Positions 7,134 to 15,078 of a stretch of 16,144 nt of DNA are shown here, one piece after another. Each line of letters opens with the position of its first letter. Position 1 is the first letter of the stretch. The DNA comes from Dehalococcoidia bacterium (GTDB taxonomy: Bacteria > Chloroflexota > Dehalococcoidia > Tepidiformales > Tepidiformaceae), in assembly GCA_007126855.1 (NCBI GenBank), contig SLAK01000225.1:1-16144 (forward strand), in the 5' to 3' direction. The notes beneath the pieces were generated by a model. That model was not told the DNA's origin. It worked only from the letters and a program-made list of their open reading frames with translations, and did not search any database. Both the position numbers and the translations under genes were made by a program.

Positions 7134-9269
7134 TTACAGGGGAATTTCGTCCAGGCGGGCGTACTCACGGAACATCCGGGTCGCGGAGAAGGCTGGCCCA
7201 TGGACGCGAAGCGACTCCCTTATCCACTGCACCCAGCGCACCGGGATCCCCCGATCATCGCGCTGATAAAACATGGGTAAGACCTCGTGTTCAAGGAGGT
7301 CGAACAGCGCTGCGGTATCGCGCCCGTCCTGGTCCTCCGGCGAAAGGCCCGGGTCCGAATCGATTGCCCATCCGGTCCCGGGCCGGTAGGCCTCCGCCCA
7401 CCAGCCATCGAGCACGCTGAGTTGAAGACCCCCGTTGAGCACCGACTTCATGCCGCTGGTGCCGCTCGCTTCTTGCAGGGCTCTCGGCAGGTTCACCCAG
7501 AGGTCGCAACCCTGCACCAGCCGCGCCGCAAGGTTCATGTCGTGGTCTTCCAGGAATACCACGCGGCCGGCGGCGTTCGGTAGCTCGTTCAGCGCGAAGA
7601 CCTGTTGCACAGTCCGCTTGGCCTCATCGTCCTGCGGGTGCGCGCGCCCGGCGATGAGCAGTTGAACCGGCCGTTCGCCGTCGATCATGCGAAGCCCGCG
7701 CTCCGGATCGCGGGTAATGAGATAGAGCCGCTTGTAGGTCGCGATGCGGCGCGCAAAGCCGATCGTCAGCGTCTCGTCGTTCCACAAATCTGCTGCCGAT
7801 TCGCTGTAGGCGACCGATGCCCCCCGGCCCAGGCGTTCGCCGACGCTGCGCTCCCGGACAAAGGCCGCGAGCTTCGACCGTAGCCGCTGCCGCACCGCCC
7901 AGATCTCCTCGTCGGGGATCTGCATCACGCCATCCCAGGCGCCATCGTCGCCCCAGTCTGGCACGAAGCGGTTCACCAGCGAGGCCATCTCGGGCGCCAT
8001 CCAGGTTGGCCGGTGCACGCCGTTCGTGATGTGCGCTATCGGTATCTCGTCAACGCCACGGTCCGGCCACACACTCTGCCACATCGAGCGTGCCACGCTC
8101 CCGTGGAGCCGGCTCACGCCGTTCGAAGCGCCCGCCAGGCGCAGGGCGAGCGGGGTTAGCCCAAATGGCTCGGATCCGTCCTCAGGGCGAACCCGCGCCA
8201 GCGCCATCAGTTCCGGCCAATCCAGCCCCGTATGGCCGGAGAGGTCCGGAAGCACAGCACGAATGTGGCCCTCGTCGAATGACTCGTTGCCGGCCGCAAC
8301 AGGCGTGTGTGTTGTGAACCGCGTTTGCGCCGCGACGTTGGCCTTGGCGTCTTCCAACGTCTCGCCGGCCGCGAGGTGCTCACGCATGAGCTCCACGAGC
8401 GCGAGGGCCGCGTGACCTTCGTTCAAGTGGAGCAGGCTCGGTTCGAAGCCCATCGCCCGGAGAGCGCGCACCCCGCCGATGCCGAGTAACGCATACTGCG
8501 CGAGCCGAAGGTCGCGGTTGCCCACGTACAACCGCGCGCTGATCCACCGGTCCGCCGGCGAATTGTCGGGATGGTTGGCGTCGAGCAGGTAGAGCGGGAC
8601 CCTGCCCACGTCCACCCGCCAGATGTGCGCCGCGACCTCGCGACCGTGGATCGGCACGCGGATCGTGAGCGGAAGCGCGTCGCCTCCGCGGACCTGCACC
8701 GCCGGCAGGCGGTCAGAGTCAGTCTCCAGCCAGTACTCGTGTTGCCAGCCCGACACATCCAGTTGCTGGTGGAACGAACCTTCCGTATAGAAGAGCCCGA
8801 CGCCAATCACCGGCGCCGCCTGATCCGACGCTTCTTTCAGAAAGTCTCCCGCCAACACACCAAGGCCGCCCGCATAGAAGGGAAGCGAGGAGTGCACGCC
8901 GAATTCCGCACAGAGGAAGGCGACAGGCCTCCCGGTCTGCAGCATCGAGGCGTCTTGCCGCTTCATGTCCGCCTGAAAACGCGCCTTGAGGCCGTGAACG
9001 CGCTCGACAAAGGATGGCGATGAGGCCAGCGCACGAAGGCGAGCGGGCGTGACCTCCTCCAGCAACCGCACAGGGTTGAAGCCGCAGCGCTCCCACCGGC
9101 GCGGAGCGACGGACTGGAACAGCTCCTCGCCGCCTGGCGCCCACGACCACCAGTAGTTGTAGGCCAGCGTGGCCAGTGCCCGTAACTCTTCCGGTATGCG
9201 ATCCGCCAGCGCTTCGGCCGCAGCCGACACATCGCGCGTGCCGTCGCTCTCGCTGTAGGGGGCCGCCAT
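7134..9269 (-). CDS. glgP: Alpha-glucan (glycogen) phosphorylase, GT35 family
   Basis: A 711-residue enzyme that cleaves alpha-1,4-glucan with phosphate to give glucose-1-phosphate in the cytoplasm, as part of glycogen mobilisation. The N-terminus carries a DUF3417-like segment (ALATLAYNYWWSWAPGGEELF), typical of the TIGR02094 branch. Then come LCAEFGVHSSLPFYAGGLGVLAGDFLKEASD, LHLNEGHAALALVE, ITNGVHRPTW, GFARRIATYKRLYLI, and the pyridoxal phosphate site EASGTSGMKSVLNGG, whose Lys608 should form the Schiff base. All key motifs are intact. The frame is open further upstream to base 9860, but that part overlaps the regulator and is low-complexity (Arg/Pro/Ala-rich). The ATG at 9269 lies just ahead of the family start; a nearby in-frame GTG is possible, and no clear Shine-Dalgarno was seen. 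It diverges from the BTAD regulator. Symbol by family; orthology not proven. Confidence 0.93.
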   Translation of the reverse strand: MAAPYSESDGTRDVSAAAEALADRIPEELRALATLAYNYWWSWAPGGEELFQSVAPRRWERCGFNPVRLLEEVTPARLRALASSPSFVERVHGLKARFQADMKRQDASMLQTGRPVAFLCAEFGVHSSLPFYAGGLGVLAGDFLKEASDQAAPVIGVGLFYTEGSFHQQLDVSGWQHEYWLETDSDRLPAVQVRGGDALPLTIRVPIHGREVAAHIWRVDVGRVPLYLLDANHPDNSPADRWISARLYVGNRDLRLAQYALLGIGGVRALRAMGFEPSLLHLNEGHAALALVELMREHLAAGETLEDAKANVAAQTRFTTHTPVAAGNESFDEGHIRAVLPDLSGHTGLDWPELMALARVRPEDGSEPFGLTPLALRLAGASNGVSRLHGSVARSMWQSVWPDRGVDEIPIAHITNGVHRPTWMAPEMASLVNRFVPDWGDDGAWDGVMQIPDEEIWAVRQRLRSKLAAFVRERSVGERLGRGASVAYSESAADLWNDETLTIGFARRIATYKRLYLITRDPERGLRMIDGERPVQLLIAGRAHPQDDEAKRTVQQVFALNELPNAAGRVVFLEDHDMNLAARLVQGCDLWVNLPRALQEASGTSGMKSVLNGGLQLSVLDGWWAEAYRPGTGWAIDSDPGLSPEDQDGRDTAALFDLLEHEVLPMFYQRDDRGIPVRWVQWIRESLRVHGPAFSATRMFREYARLDEIPL

Positions 9270-9384
9270 AGGGGCAGCATGCTGTTCGCTCCGACACCCC
9301 GCAATGGCCTGCCGGGACCAGGCGACCGGGCAAATGGTCTGCCACCGCGCATGTCCAGCAGCGGGCCCCGCCATGAAAAGGAGA

Positions 9385-9398
9385 CCGCCGTTCGGCGG
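9385..9398. repeat. 14-bp palindrome in the divergent glgP/regulator gap
   Basis: CCGCCG-TT-CGGCGG is a perfect inverted repeat with a 2-bp centre (9385-9398). It lies about 116 bp before the phosphorylase start and just upstream of the candidate promoter of the regulator. Its place between two divergent genes suits an operator, perhaps for the BTAD regulator itself, but high GC content makes short GC palindromes fairly common. Confidence 0.4.
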
Positions 9399-9417
9399 AA
9401 GCGGCGCGAGGGAGCGG

Positions 9418-9446
9418 TGGACGTGGTTTGGGCGCTGGGGCATAGT
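9418..9446 (+). promoter_or_regulatory. Candidate promoter for the BTAD regulator (leaderless mRNA)
   Basis: A -35 box TGGACG (9418-9423, four of six consensus bases) and a -10 box CATAGT (9441-9446, four of six) are separated by exactly 17 bp. Transcription would start near 9453, five nt before the GTG at 9458, giving an almost leaderless mRNA. No Shine-Dalgarno precedes the GTG. This is prediction from consensus matching. Confidence 0.4.
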
Positions 9447-9457
9447 TGGTCCATGGG

Positions 9458-12400
9458 GTGACCAGGTCCTTCGCTCACGCGGAACCACTGCTTGAATTGC
9501 GTCTGCTGGGTGGTTTCGATGCCCGTATCGGCCAGGAACCCGTCGTGGGATTCGGGTCGGAACGGTTGCGCTCTCTGCTTGTCTACCTGGTAGTCCATCG
9601 CCATGCAGCGCAGGAGAGACGGCACCTGGCCCTGCTCCTGTGGCCGGACTCGCCGGAGGGGCAGGCGCGGAACAACCTTCGCCAGCTGCTGCATAACCTG
9701 CGTTACGCCCTCCCCGAGTCAGAGCGCTTCCTTGATATCGGCGTGCGTGACGCCCGGTGGCGGCCCGACGCGCCCGCTGAGATCGACATGGTGCGCTTTG
9801 AGCAGGCCGCGGAACGCGCCGAGGCCAGCCCCGCTCGGGACACGCTGGTGGCCGCCGCAAAGCTCTACGGGGGCGACCTCCTCCCGGGCTGTTACGACCA
9901 CTGGATCGTGGACGAGCGCGAGCGTCTCCGGGCCCGGTACGCCCGGGTCCTGGAACGGCTCATGACACTCGCAGAGGACTCTGGCGATGACATAGAGGGT
10001 ATCGGCTATGCCCAGGAACTCCTCCGAGTCGAGCCCCTTCACGAAGAGGCCTATCGCTCGCTGATGCGTCTCTACGCCGAAGCCGGGGATCGGGCTCGCG
10101 CGCTTCGTGTCTATCACCAGTGCGCGTCGGTTCTCGCGGACGAGCTCAGCGTCGAGCCAAGCCTGGAGACGCAACGTCTCCACCGCGCGCTTCTCGACTC
10201 GCCTGACCTTCCCTCCGGGGATCGCGGACCTGCGAGTGCCGGGGCCGCCGCTCCGCTTGTCGGCCGGGCGGTTGAGTGGCAGCGCTTGCATGGTGCCTGG
10301 ACAAACGCCGCGCAAGCACGGACTCGCCTGGTGCTCGTCACCGGGGAGGCAGGCATTGGAAAGAGCAGGCTCGTCGACGAACTGAGCTCCTGGTGCGCAC
10401 ACCGCGGTGTCCTCACTGCGAAGGCGCGTGCCTATGCCGCCGAGGGCCGGCTTCCCTACGCGCCCATTGTCGACCTCGTCCGTTCGAAGGCGACACAGCC
10501 ACACCTGACGAAGCTCGATGCGGTACACACACGGGAGCTCGCACGCCTGCTTCCCGAACTCGGTCCCAGGGAAGAACTCCATCCGGGGCTGCTCACCGAA
10601 GCGGAGCAGCGCCGGCAGTTGTTCGAAGCGCTGGTCCAGGCGTTGCTCGCCGCCGGTACTTCCACCCTTCTGGTGCTCGACGACCTGCAATGGGCGGATG
10701 GCGAGACCATCGCCTTCCTGCATTACCTGGCCCGCGTTGAAACGCCGGCGCACTTCATGGTGGCGGCGACAGTTCGGGACGACGAAGTCGGCGCCGACCA
10801 TCCGCTAGCGGCAGTCCTCGCGAGCCTCCGGCGCATTGGCGCTGTCGATGAGATCCGGCTCGGCCCCCTGGAAAGGCAGGATGTGCGGAGCATTGCACAG
10901 GCGGTCGCCGGGAGGGAGATCGGGGAGTCAGTCGTCGAACGGCTTTTCCAGGAATCAGAAGGCAATCCCTTCTTCCTCACCGAGATGATCCGTGCAGGCG
11001 GCGGGAGCTCGGCAGCGGGGCTGCCGCCGGGGGTGCAGGCAGTGATCGCGCAGCGGCTTGGCCATCTCTCGGACAACGCCCGCGGCCTTGCGGGTGTCGC
11101 CGCGGTGCTCGGGCGGGAGTTCACCTTCGAGGAGCTCCTCCGCACCTCGAAGATGCCAGAGGACGCTGTTGTTGAAGCGATCGATGAGCTCTGGGAGCGG
11201 CGCCTTGTCAAAGAGCAGGGCACCGACGCCTACGACTTCACCCACGACAAGATCCGCGAAGTCGCATACTCAAGGATTGCTCCCGCGCGCCGGCACCGCA
11301 TCCATCGCGATGCCGCGCGTGCCATCGAAGCAGTGCACCAGCCGGACCTCGACCGGGTGGCCGCACGGGTCGCGGCCCACTATGACCGTGGTGGCCTGCC
11401 GGCCCAGGCCGTGGCCTCTTACGAGCGCGCCATCGCTGCCGCCAGGCGCGTGTTTGCCGATGCCGAGGTGGTGGCCCTGGCGCGCCGTGCCCTCGCGCTG
11501 GTTGATCAGCTCCCGCAGAGCCCCGAACGTGACGGGCGGGAGCTGTCGCTGCTGATGTCCCTGGGCGTGGCGCTCTACGCGAGGAAGGGTATCGCCGAAT
11601 CTCGCACCGTGTATGAGCGCGCACGCCGCCTGTGCCTGCGCCGCCGTGGGCAGGTCGATCCGCCGATCCTTCGCATCATGGGCAACCTGGCAATCACCCG
11701 GCGCCGGTTCCCTGACGCTTATGCCCGTGGTGTCGAGCTTCTCCAGCACTGGGAACACCATGAAGATCCCATTGCGAAGGTCGAAGGATACTTCCTCATT
11801 GGCGCCGCCGAGGTCTGGAGGGGCGAAGTCGCCTCTGGCAGGCGCAACCTCCAGCAGGCCGTCGCTTCCTACCATCGAGACCGCGCGAGCGACCATATCG
11901 AGAACTTCGCGCAGGACGCAGGAGCCATCTGCCTCTCCCGCGTTGGCTTCGCTTCCTGGTACCTGGGTGAGCTTGATCGCGCATTCACGCTCTCAGACCA
12001 GGCGCTCGGCCAGGCCACCGAGCTTGCTCACCCGTACACCACGGGCGTCGTCCTATCGATGGACGCATGGCTTAGCGTCGAGGCCGGAGACATCGCCAGG
12101 CTTCGCGGGCGCCTGGACGATATGGAAGCGCTCGCACTTCCCAACGCATTCGTCGAGGGCATGATGCGTGCTTCGCAGGGATGGCTGCATATCCACGATG
12201 GTGACCTGCCGGCTGGCATAACGCGGCTTCGGCAGGCCCTCGATGGCGCCGTCACCGCGGGCGAGGGCGTGGCAGAATCCTTCATTCGCCCGCTGCTCGC
12301 GCGGGCCTGTGCCATCGCTGGTGATGCACAGGCAGGCCTCCGCATCCTCGAACATGGGCGCTCCACCTTCATACATGAGATGCCCTTCCACGCCGCCGAA

Positions 12401-12679
12401 TTCCAGCGCCTCCGCGGAGAATTCCTGGCAGCTTGCGAGGGAGACCAGGCCGAGGTCGTCGCGGCCTTCCGCAGGGCCAGCGCCATCGCTCAGGACCAAA
12501 AGATGATGCCCCTCGAGCTCCGGGCTCGCACATCGCTTGTGCGCTGGCTCCAGGAGACAGGCGCCGATGAGGCGGCTACCAGTGAGCGCGAGCTTCAGGA
12601 CCTGCTCGGCCGCTTTGCTGAGGGATTGCAGTGCCGGGATCTGGTCGAGGCCAGGGCTGTGCTCGGCCAGCCAGCCTGA
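9458..12679 (+). CDS. SARP-like transcriptional regulator: winged helix, BTAD, AAA ATPase, TPR
   Basis: A 1073-residue cytoplasmic regulator. Residues about 12-95 form an OmpR-type winged helix (LLELRLLGGFDARIG...LRSLLVYLVVHR...LLWPDSPEGQARNNLRQLLHNLR). Residues about 100-245 form a BTAD domain with helical repeats (HEEAYRSLMRLYAEAGDRARALRVYHQCASVLADEL). Then comes an AAA_16-type ATPase: Walker A GEAGIGKS (Lys302) and Walker B LLVLDDLQWAD (about 404-414). Residues about 630-1060 are a TPR-like helical sensor region. This plan is known from AfsR/SARP and MalT-like regulators, where ATP binding and the sensor arm control DNA binding. The GTG at 9458 is chosen because the promoter starts transcription near 9453; an in-frame TTG at 9446 is the alternative and would lie inside the -10 box. 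It diverges from the glucan phosphorylase, so glycogen or carbon status is a reasonable but unproven signal. Confidence 0.88.
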   Translation: MTRSFAHAEPLLELRLLGGFDARIGQEPVVGFGSERLRSLLVYLVVHRHAAQERRHLALLLWPDSPEGQARNNLRQLLHNLRYALPESERFLDIGVRDARWRPDAPAEIDMVRFEQAAERAEASPARDTLVAAAKLYGGDLLPGCYDHWIVDERERLRARYARVLERLMTLAEDSGDDIEGIGYAQELLRVEPLHEEAYRSLMRLYAEAGDRARALRVYHQCASVLADELSVEPSLETQRLHRALLDSPDLPSGDRGPASAGAAAPLVGRAVEWQRLHGAWTNAAQARTRLVLVTGEAGIGKSRLVDELSSWCAHRGVLTAKARAYAAEGRLPYAPIVDLVRSKATQPHLTKLDAVHTRELARLLPELGPREELHPGLLTEAEQRRQLFEALVQALLAAGTSTLLVLDDLQWADGETIAFLHYLARVETPAHFMVAATVRDDEVGADHPLAAVLASLRRIGAVDEIRLGPLERQDVRSIAQAVAGREIGESVVERLFQESEGNPFFLTEMIRAGGGSSAAGLPPGVQAVIAQRLGHLSDNARGLAGVAAVLGREFTFEELLRTSKMPEDAVVEAIDELWERRLVKEQGTDAYDFTHDKIREVAYSRIAPARRHRIHRDAARAIEAVHQPDLDRVAARVAAHYDRGGLPAQAVASYERAIAAARRVFADAEVVALARRALALVDQLPQSPERDGRELSLLMSLGVALYARKGIAESRTVYERARRLCLRRRGQVDPPILRIMGNLAITRRRFPDAYARGVELLQHWEHHEDPIAKVEGYFLIGAAEVWRGEVASGRRNLQQAVASYHRDRASDHIENFAQDAGAICLSRVGFASWYLGELDRAFTLSDQALGQATELAHPYTTGVVLSMDAWLSVEAGDIARLRGRLDDMEALALPNAFVEGMMRASQGWLHIHDGDLPAGITRLRQALDGAVTAGEGVAESFIRPLLARACAIAGDAQAGLRILEHGRSTFIHEMPFHAAEFQRLRGEFLAACEGDQAEVVAAFRRASAIAQDQKMMPLELRARTSLVRWLQETGADEAATSERELQDLLGRFAEGLQCRDLVEARAVLGQPA

Positions 12680-12806
12680 CCACCGCCGGTCCGCCAGGGT
12701 CACGCTGGCTAACGCCCGCGCTAACGGAAGACGATCGCCTGCCCCGTCACGATGACCGCGAACTCAAAAAGCGGGTGTCCGCGTTCGACACCCCGGGAGG
12801 TGAGCA
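12680..12806. other. Leader region of acyl-CoA dehydrogenase gene
   Basis: A 127-bp gap without a gene. It holds two direct copies of GCTAACG (12708-12714 and 12720-12726, 12-bp period) and, further on, a hairpin before the Shine-Dalgarno, listed separately. No convincing promoter was found. The direct repeats could be regulator-binding half sites, but seven-base copies are weak evidence. Confidence 0.3.
12773..12793 (+). promoter_or_regulatory. Hairpin/operator directly before the ACAD Shine-Dalgarno
   Basis: GGGTGTC (12773-12779) and GACACCC (12787-12793) are perfect 7-bp inverted arms with a 7-nt loop. The Shine-Dalgarno GGGAGG starts one base after the stem (12795-12800), 6 nt before the GTG start at 12807. 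As RNA this would fold just before the ribosome site; as DNA it is a typical palindromic operator. No T-run follows, so it is not an intrinsic terminator for the regulator. Confidence 0.45.
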
Positions 12807-13919
12807 GTGATTAAGACGGACTTCGTTTCGCTGACGCACGAGATTGGGCCGGGCTTCGCCGAGCGTGCGGCCCAACACGATGCAGACGACACGTTCGTGA
12901 GCGAGAACTATGAGGAGCTGAAGAAGCACCGGTTCTTCTCCGCGGCGGTCCCGGCTGAGCTTGGTGGTGGCGATGCGAGCCACGCGGAACTCGCGGAGAT
13001 GCTCCGGATAATGGCGCACTACTGCAGTTCGACCGCGCTGGCCTTTTCGATGCACACGCACCAGGTGGCGGTGCCAGCCTGGCGGTGGCGCAACCAGGGG
13101 GCGCCGGTGGACGGGCTCCTCCAACGCATTGCCGATGAGCAGCTCGTGCTCGTGAGCACGGGGGGCGCCGACTGGCTGGACGGTTCGGGCGATGCAGTCA
13201 GGGTAGACGGTGGATTCAAGGTCAACGCGCACAAAGTCTTCGCCAGCGGCGTTCCCGCCGGGGACATATTGCTGACGATGGCCCGCCACGAAGACCCGGC
13301 CGAGGGAACCGTGGTCCTGCACTTTCCGCTCCCGCTCTCGACCCCTGGCGTGAAGGTGATGGACAACTGGAAGGCCCTCGGCATGCGCGGCACGGGATCG
13401 CACGACGTCGTGATCGATGGCGTGTTCGTCCCTGAGGGAAGCATCGCGAGCCAGCGGCCGGCGGGAAAATGGGTGCTGCCGTTCCACATCGTCGCGTCAC
13501 AGGCGCTCCCTCTCATCTGCGCTGTGTATGTCGGGATCGCCGAGAAGGCACGGAACCTGGCCTGGGAGCGCGCGGCCGGGAAGCGGAATGACACGGATGT
13601 CCAGCTCCTGGCGGGAGAGACGGAGAACGAGCTTCGGACAGCACAGATCGCGCTCGATTGCATGCTCGAGCTGGTTGCGACAAGCGAGCCGGGCCCCGAG
13701 ATGACAAACGAAGTGCTCATTCGTCGAACCCTGCTTGGGAACGCAGCGATCCGGACGGTGGAGAAGGCAATGGAGCTTGCGGGTGGCGCCGCGTACTTCC
13801 GGTCGGCCGGACTGGAGCGGCTCTTCCGCGATGTCCAGGCGGCACGCTACCACCCGCTGCATGAGAAGCGGCAGCTGCTGCACACGGGCCGATACGCGCT
13901 CGGCCTGCCGGTGGACTAA
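12807..13919 (+). CDS. Acyl-CoA dehydrogenase family flavoprotein
   Basis: A 370-residue soluble FAD protein of the acyl-CoA dehydrogenase superfamily. The N-terminal helical part contains NYEELKKHRFFSAAVPAELGGGDASHAELAEMLRIMAHYCSSTALAFSMH. The middle beta domain starts near VLVSTGGADWLDGSGDAVRVDGGFKVNAHKVFASGVPAG, then KALGMRGTGSHDVVIDGVFVPE, the usual GMRGTGSHD strand motif. The C-terminal helices end AGGAAYFRSAGLERLFRDVQAARYHPLHEKRQLL. The GTG at 12807 follows a strong GGGAGG with 6-nt spacing. A Glu in the classic near-C-terminal YEGT position is not visible, so the catalytic base may lie elsewhere, or the protein may be a flavin monooxygenase or other non-dehydrogenase member. Substrate unknown. 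It lies 149 bp before a nitroreductase-family gene in the same direction, which suggests a shared catabolic role. Confidence 0.88.
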   Translation: MIKTDFVSLTHEIGPGFAERAAQHDADDTFVSENYEELKKHRFFSAAVPAELGGGDASHAELAEMLRIMAHYCSSTALAFSMHTHQVAVPAWRWRNQGAPVDGLLQRIADEQLVLVSTGGADWLDGSGDAVRVDGGFKVNAHKVFASGVPAGDILLTMARHEDPAEGTVVLHFPLPLSTPGVKVMDNWKALGMRGTGSHDVVIDGVFVPEGSIASQRPAGKWVLPFHIVASQALPLICAVYVGIAEKARNLAWERAAGKRNDTDVQLLAGETENELRTAQIALDCMLELVATSEPGPEMTNEVLIRRTLLGNAAIRTVEKAMELAGGAAYFRSAGLERLFRDVQAARYHPLHEKRQLLHTGRYALGLPVD

Positions 13920-13981
13920 TGCTGCGGTAGCCGGGCTGATCCTGCAGTGCCTGTGCAGCGCATCGGGGGATGGCCCGTTCC

Positions 13982-14000
13982 GGCGGCGGGATTAGCCGCC
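13982..14000. repeat. Hairpin in the gap between the flavoprotein genes
   Basis: GGCGGC (13982-13987) and GCCGCC (13995-14000) are perfect 6-bp arms with a 7-nt loop, in the 149-bp gap before the nitroreductase. Without a T-run it is not a clear terminator; attenuator, mRNA-stability element or protein site are all possible. Nothing else of note is seen in the rest of the gap. Confidence 0.35.
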
Positions 14001-14068
14001 AGAACGCGGGGCCAGCAAGGAATGGCGTGCGAACTCCCGTGCCCTGGAAAACGAAAGAGGAGGACTGG

Positions 14069-14770
14069 ATGGATGTCGCGAAACTCGACCGGAACAGTAT
14101 CGACCATGTGCTCGCGACGACGCGGGCAGTGAGGCGGCGGCTCGACCTGGAACGGCCGGTCCCGCTTGAGGTGGTCCGCGAATGCCTGGAGCTGGCTCTC
14201 CAGGCGCCAACAGGATTCAACCAGCAAAACTGGCGGTGGCTTGTCGTCACGGACCCCGAAAAGCGTCAGGCCATTGGCGAGATCTTCCGCCGGGTGGAAC
14301 GGCCGTTCATGGACATGATGGAGCAAAGCATTCGCAATGGTGACGAGGAGACCCGGAAGGTGGCCACTTCCTCGTGGTACCTGGCAGAGCATCTCCACGA
14401 GGTGCCGGTGCACGTCATCCCCTGCAGCATCTCGCGGATCGATGGAGTCCGGGCGATGTTCGACTCGCTGGGCTACGAGACGGACCTCGAGAACATGGCG
14501 GCATCGGCGATCTACGGGGAGCTCTGGCCGGCGGCGTGGAGCTTCATGCTGGCGCTGCGCAGCCGTGGACTGGGGTCGTCGCTGACCATGATCCACCTCG
14601 GCGCTGAATCCGAAGTGGCGGAACTGCTGGAGATTCCCGAAGACGTGACCCAGGCGGGCCTCCTCCCCGTGGCGTACTTCCGCGGGGAGGATTTCCGGCC
14701 GGGGCCGCGGCGCCCGGTGGATGACGTGACGTTTTACGATGCCTGGGGACAGCCGGTGCCCGCACGGTGA
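14069..14770 (+). CDS. Nitroreductase family flavoprotein (FMN-dependent)
   Basis: A 233-residue protein of the nitroreductase fold, which uses FMN and NAD(P)H to reduce nitro groups, quinones or similar compounds. The FMN-binding N-terminal motif (ATTRAVRRRLD), the APTGFNQQNWRWLVVTDPEKRQAI segment (residues about 47-70), a central helical cap region, and the C-terminal GLLPVAYFRGEDFRPGPRRPVDDVTFYD are visible. The ATG at 14069 has an excellent Shine-Dalgarno, GAGGAGGA (14057-14064), 4 nt upstream. An in-frame start at 13970 would add a low-complexity 33-residue stretch across the hairpin and is rejected. The position after the acyl-CoA dehydrogenase-like gene suggests shared substrate breakdown. 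The substrate cannot be given. Confidence 0.9.
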   Translation: MDVAKLDRNSIDHVLATTRAVRRRLDLERPVPLEVVRECLELALQAPTGFNQQNWRWLVVTDPEKRQAIGEIFRRVERPFMDMMEQSIRNGDEETRKVATSSWYLAEHLHEVPVHVIPCSISRIDGVRAMFDSLGYETDLENMAASAIYGELWPAAWSFMLALRSRGLGSSLTMIHLGAESEVAELLEIPEDVTQAGLLPVAYFRGEDFRPGPRRPVDDVTFYDAWGQPVPAR

Positions 14771-15078
14771 GGGCTGTCTCCGGCGTCTCCCGCCTGACGG
14801 GTCCTATGGCTCCTGTGGCCCGCTCCCTGCCTCGGGCTGTACCTCGTAGGCCACGCCATCGGTCGTGACAATCACGGTGCCGTGCGTCGGCATGACCGGG
14901 TTCCGAGAAGAGCAGCGCCGCCTGGCGCAGCACTACCGCTTCGCGATCGCTACTCCCATCACGATTGGCAGGCAGCAGGGCAGGAGCACCTCCTTCGCCC
15001 GGCAACCGGGGGATCGAGCTGAGCCAGCCCCGGGCACCAGCCCAGCTCGGTCAATGAAGAAAGGGAAAGGAACGACGA
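14771..15078. other. 308-bp region without a confident gene
   Basis: No plus-strand gene is supported here. It holds the short minus-strand ORF at 14804-14893 listed separately and, at its right end, the Shine-Dalgarno of the broken acyl-CoA dehydrogenase (AAAGGA at 15066-15071). The rest shows nothing recognisable. It may be remnant DNA, since a pseudogene and a tRNA scar follow. Confidence 0.5.
14804..14893 (-). CDS. Possible 29-codon small ORF or gene remnant
   Basis: On the minus strand an ATG at 14893 opens a 29-residue frame: MPTHGTVIVTTDGVAYEVQP, then EAGSGPQEP and a stop. The pattern looks like an alternating beta strand with a turn (VIVTTDGVAYEV) and GC-rich third positions, as in a real coding tail. 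There is no good Shine-Dalgarno. It could be the end of a lost gene or chance. No function is known. Confidence 0.2.
   Translation of the reverse strand: MPTHGTVIVTTDGVAYEVQPEAGSGPQEP

Noticed and set aside
5642..7201. 519-residue minus-strand open frame opposite the FtsX permease
   Set aside because: Composition is His/Asp/Arg/Glu-rich without any domain and it mirrors a clear real gene; a high-GC shadow frame.
9270..9860. Upstream extension of the phosphorylase frame
   Set aside because: It would overlap the regulator gene and is Arg/Pro/Ala low-complexity, while the family N-terminus begins just after 9269.
13970..14068. Earlier start of the nitroreductase gene
   Set aside because: It crosses the hairpin and gives an unlikely N-terminus; the ATG at 14069 has a strong Shine-Dalgarno.
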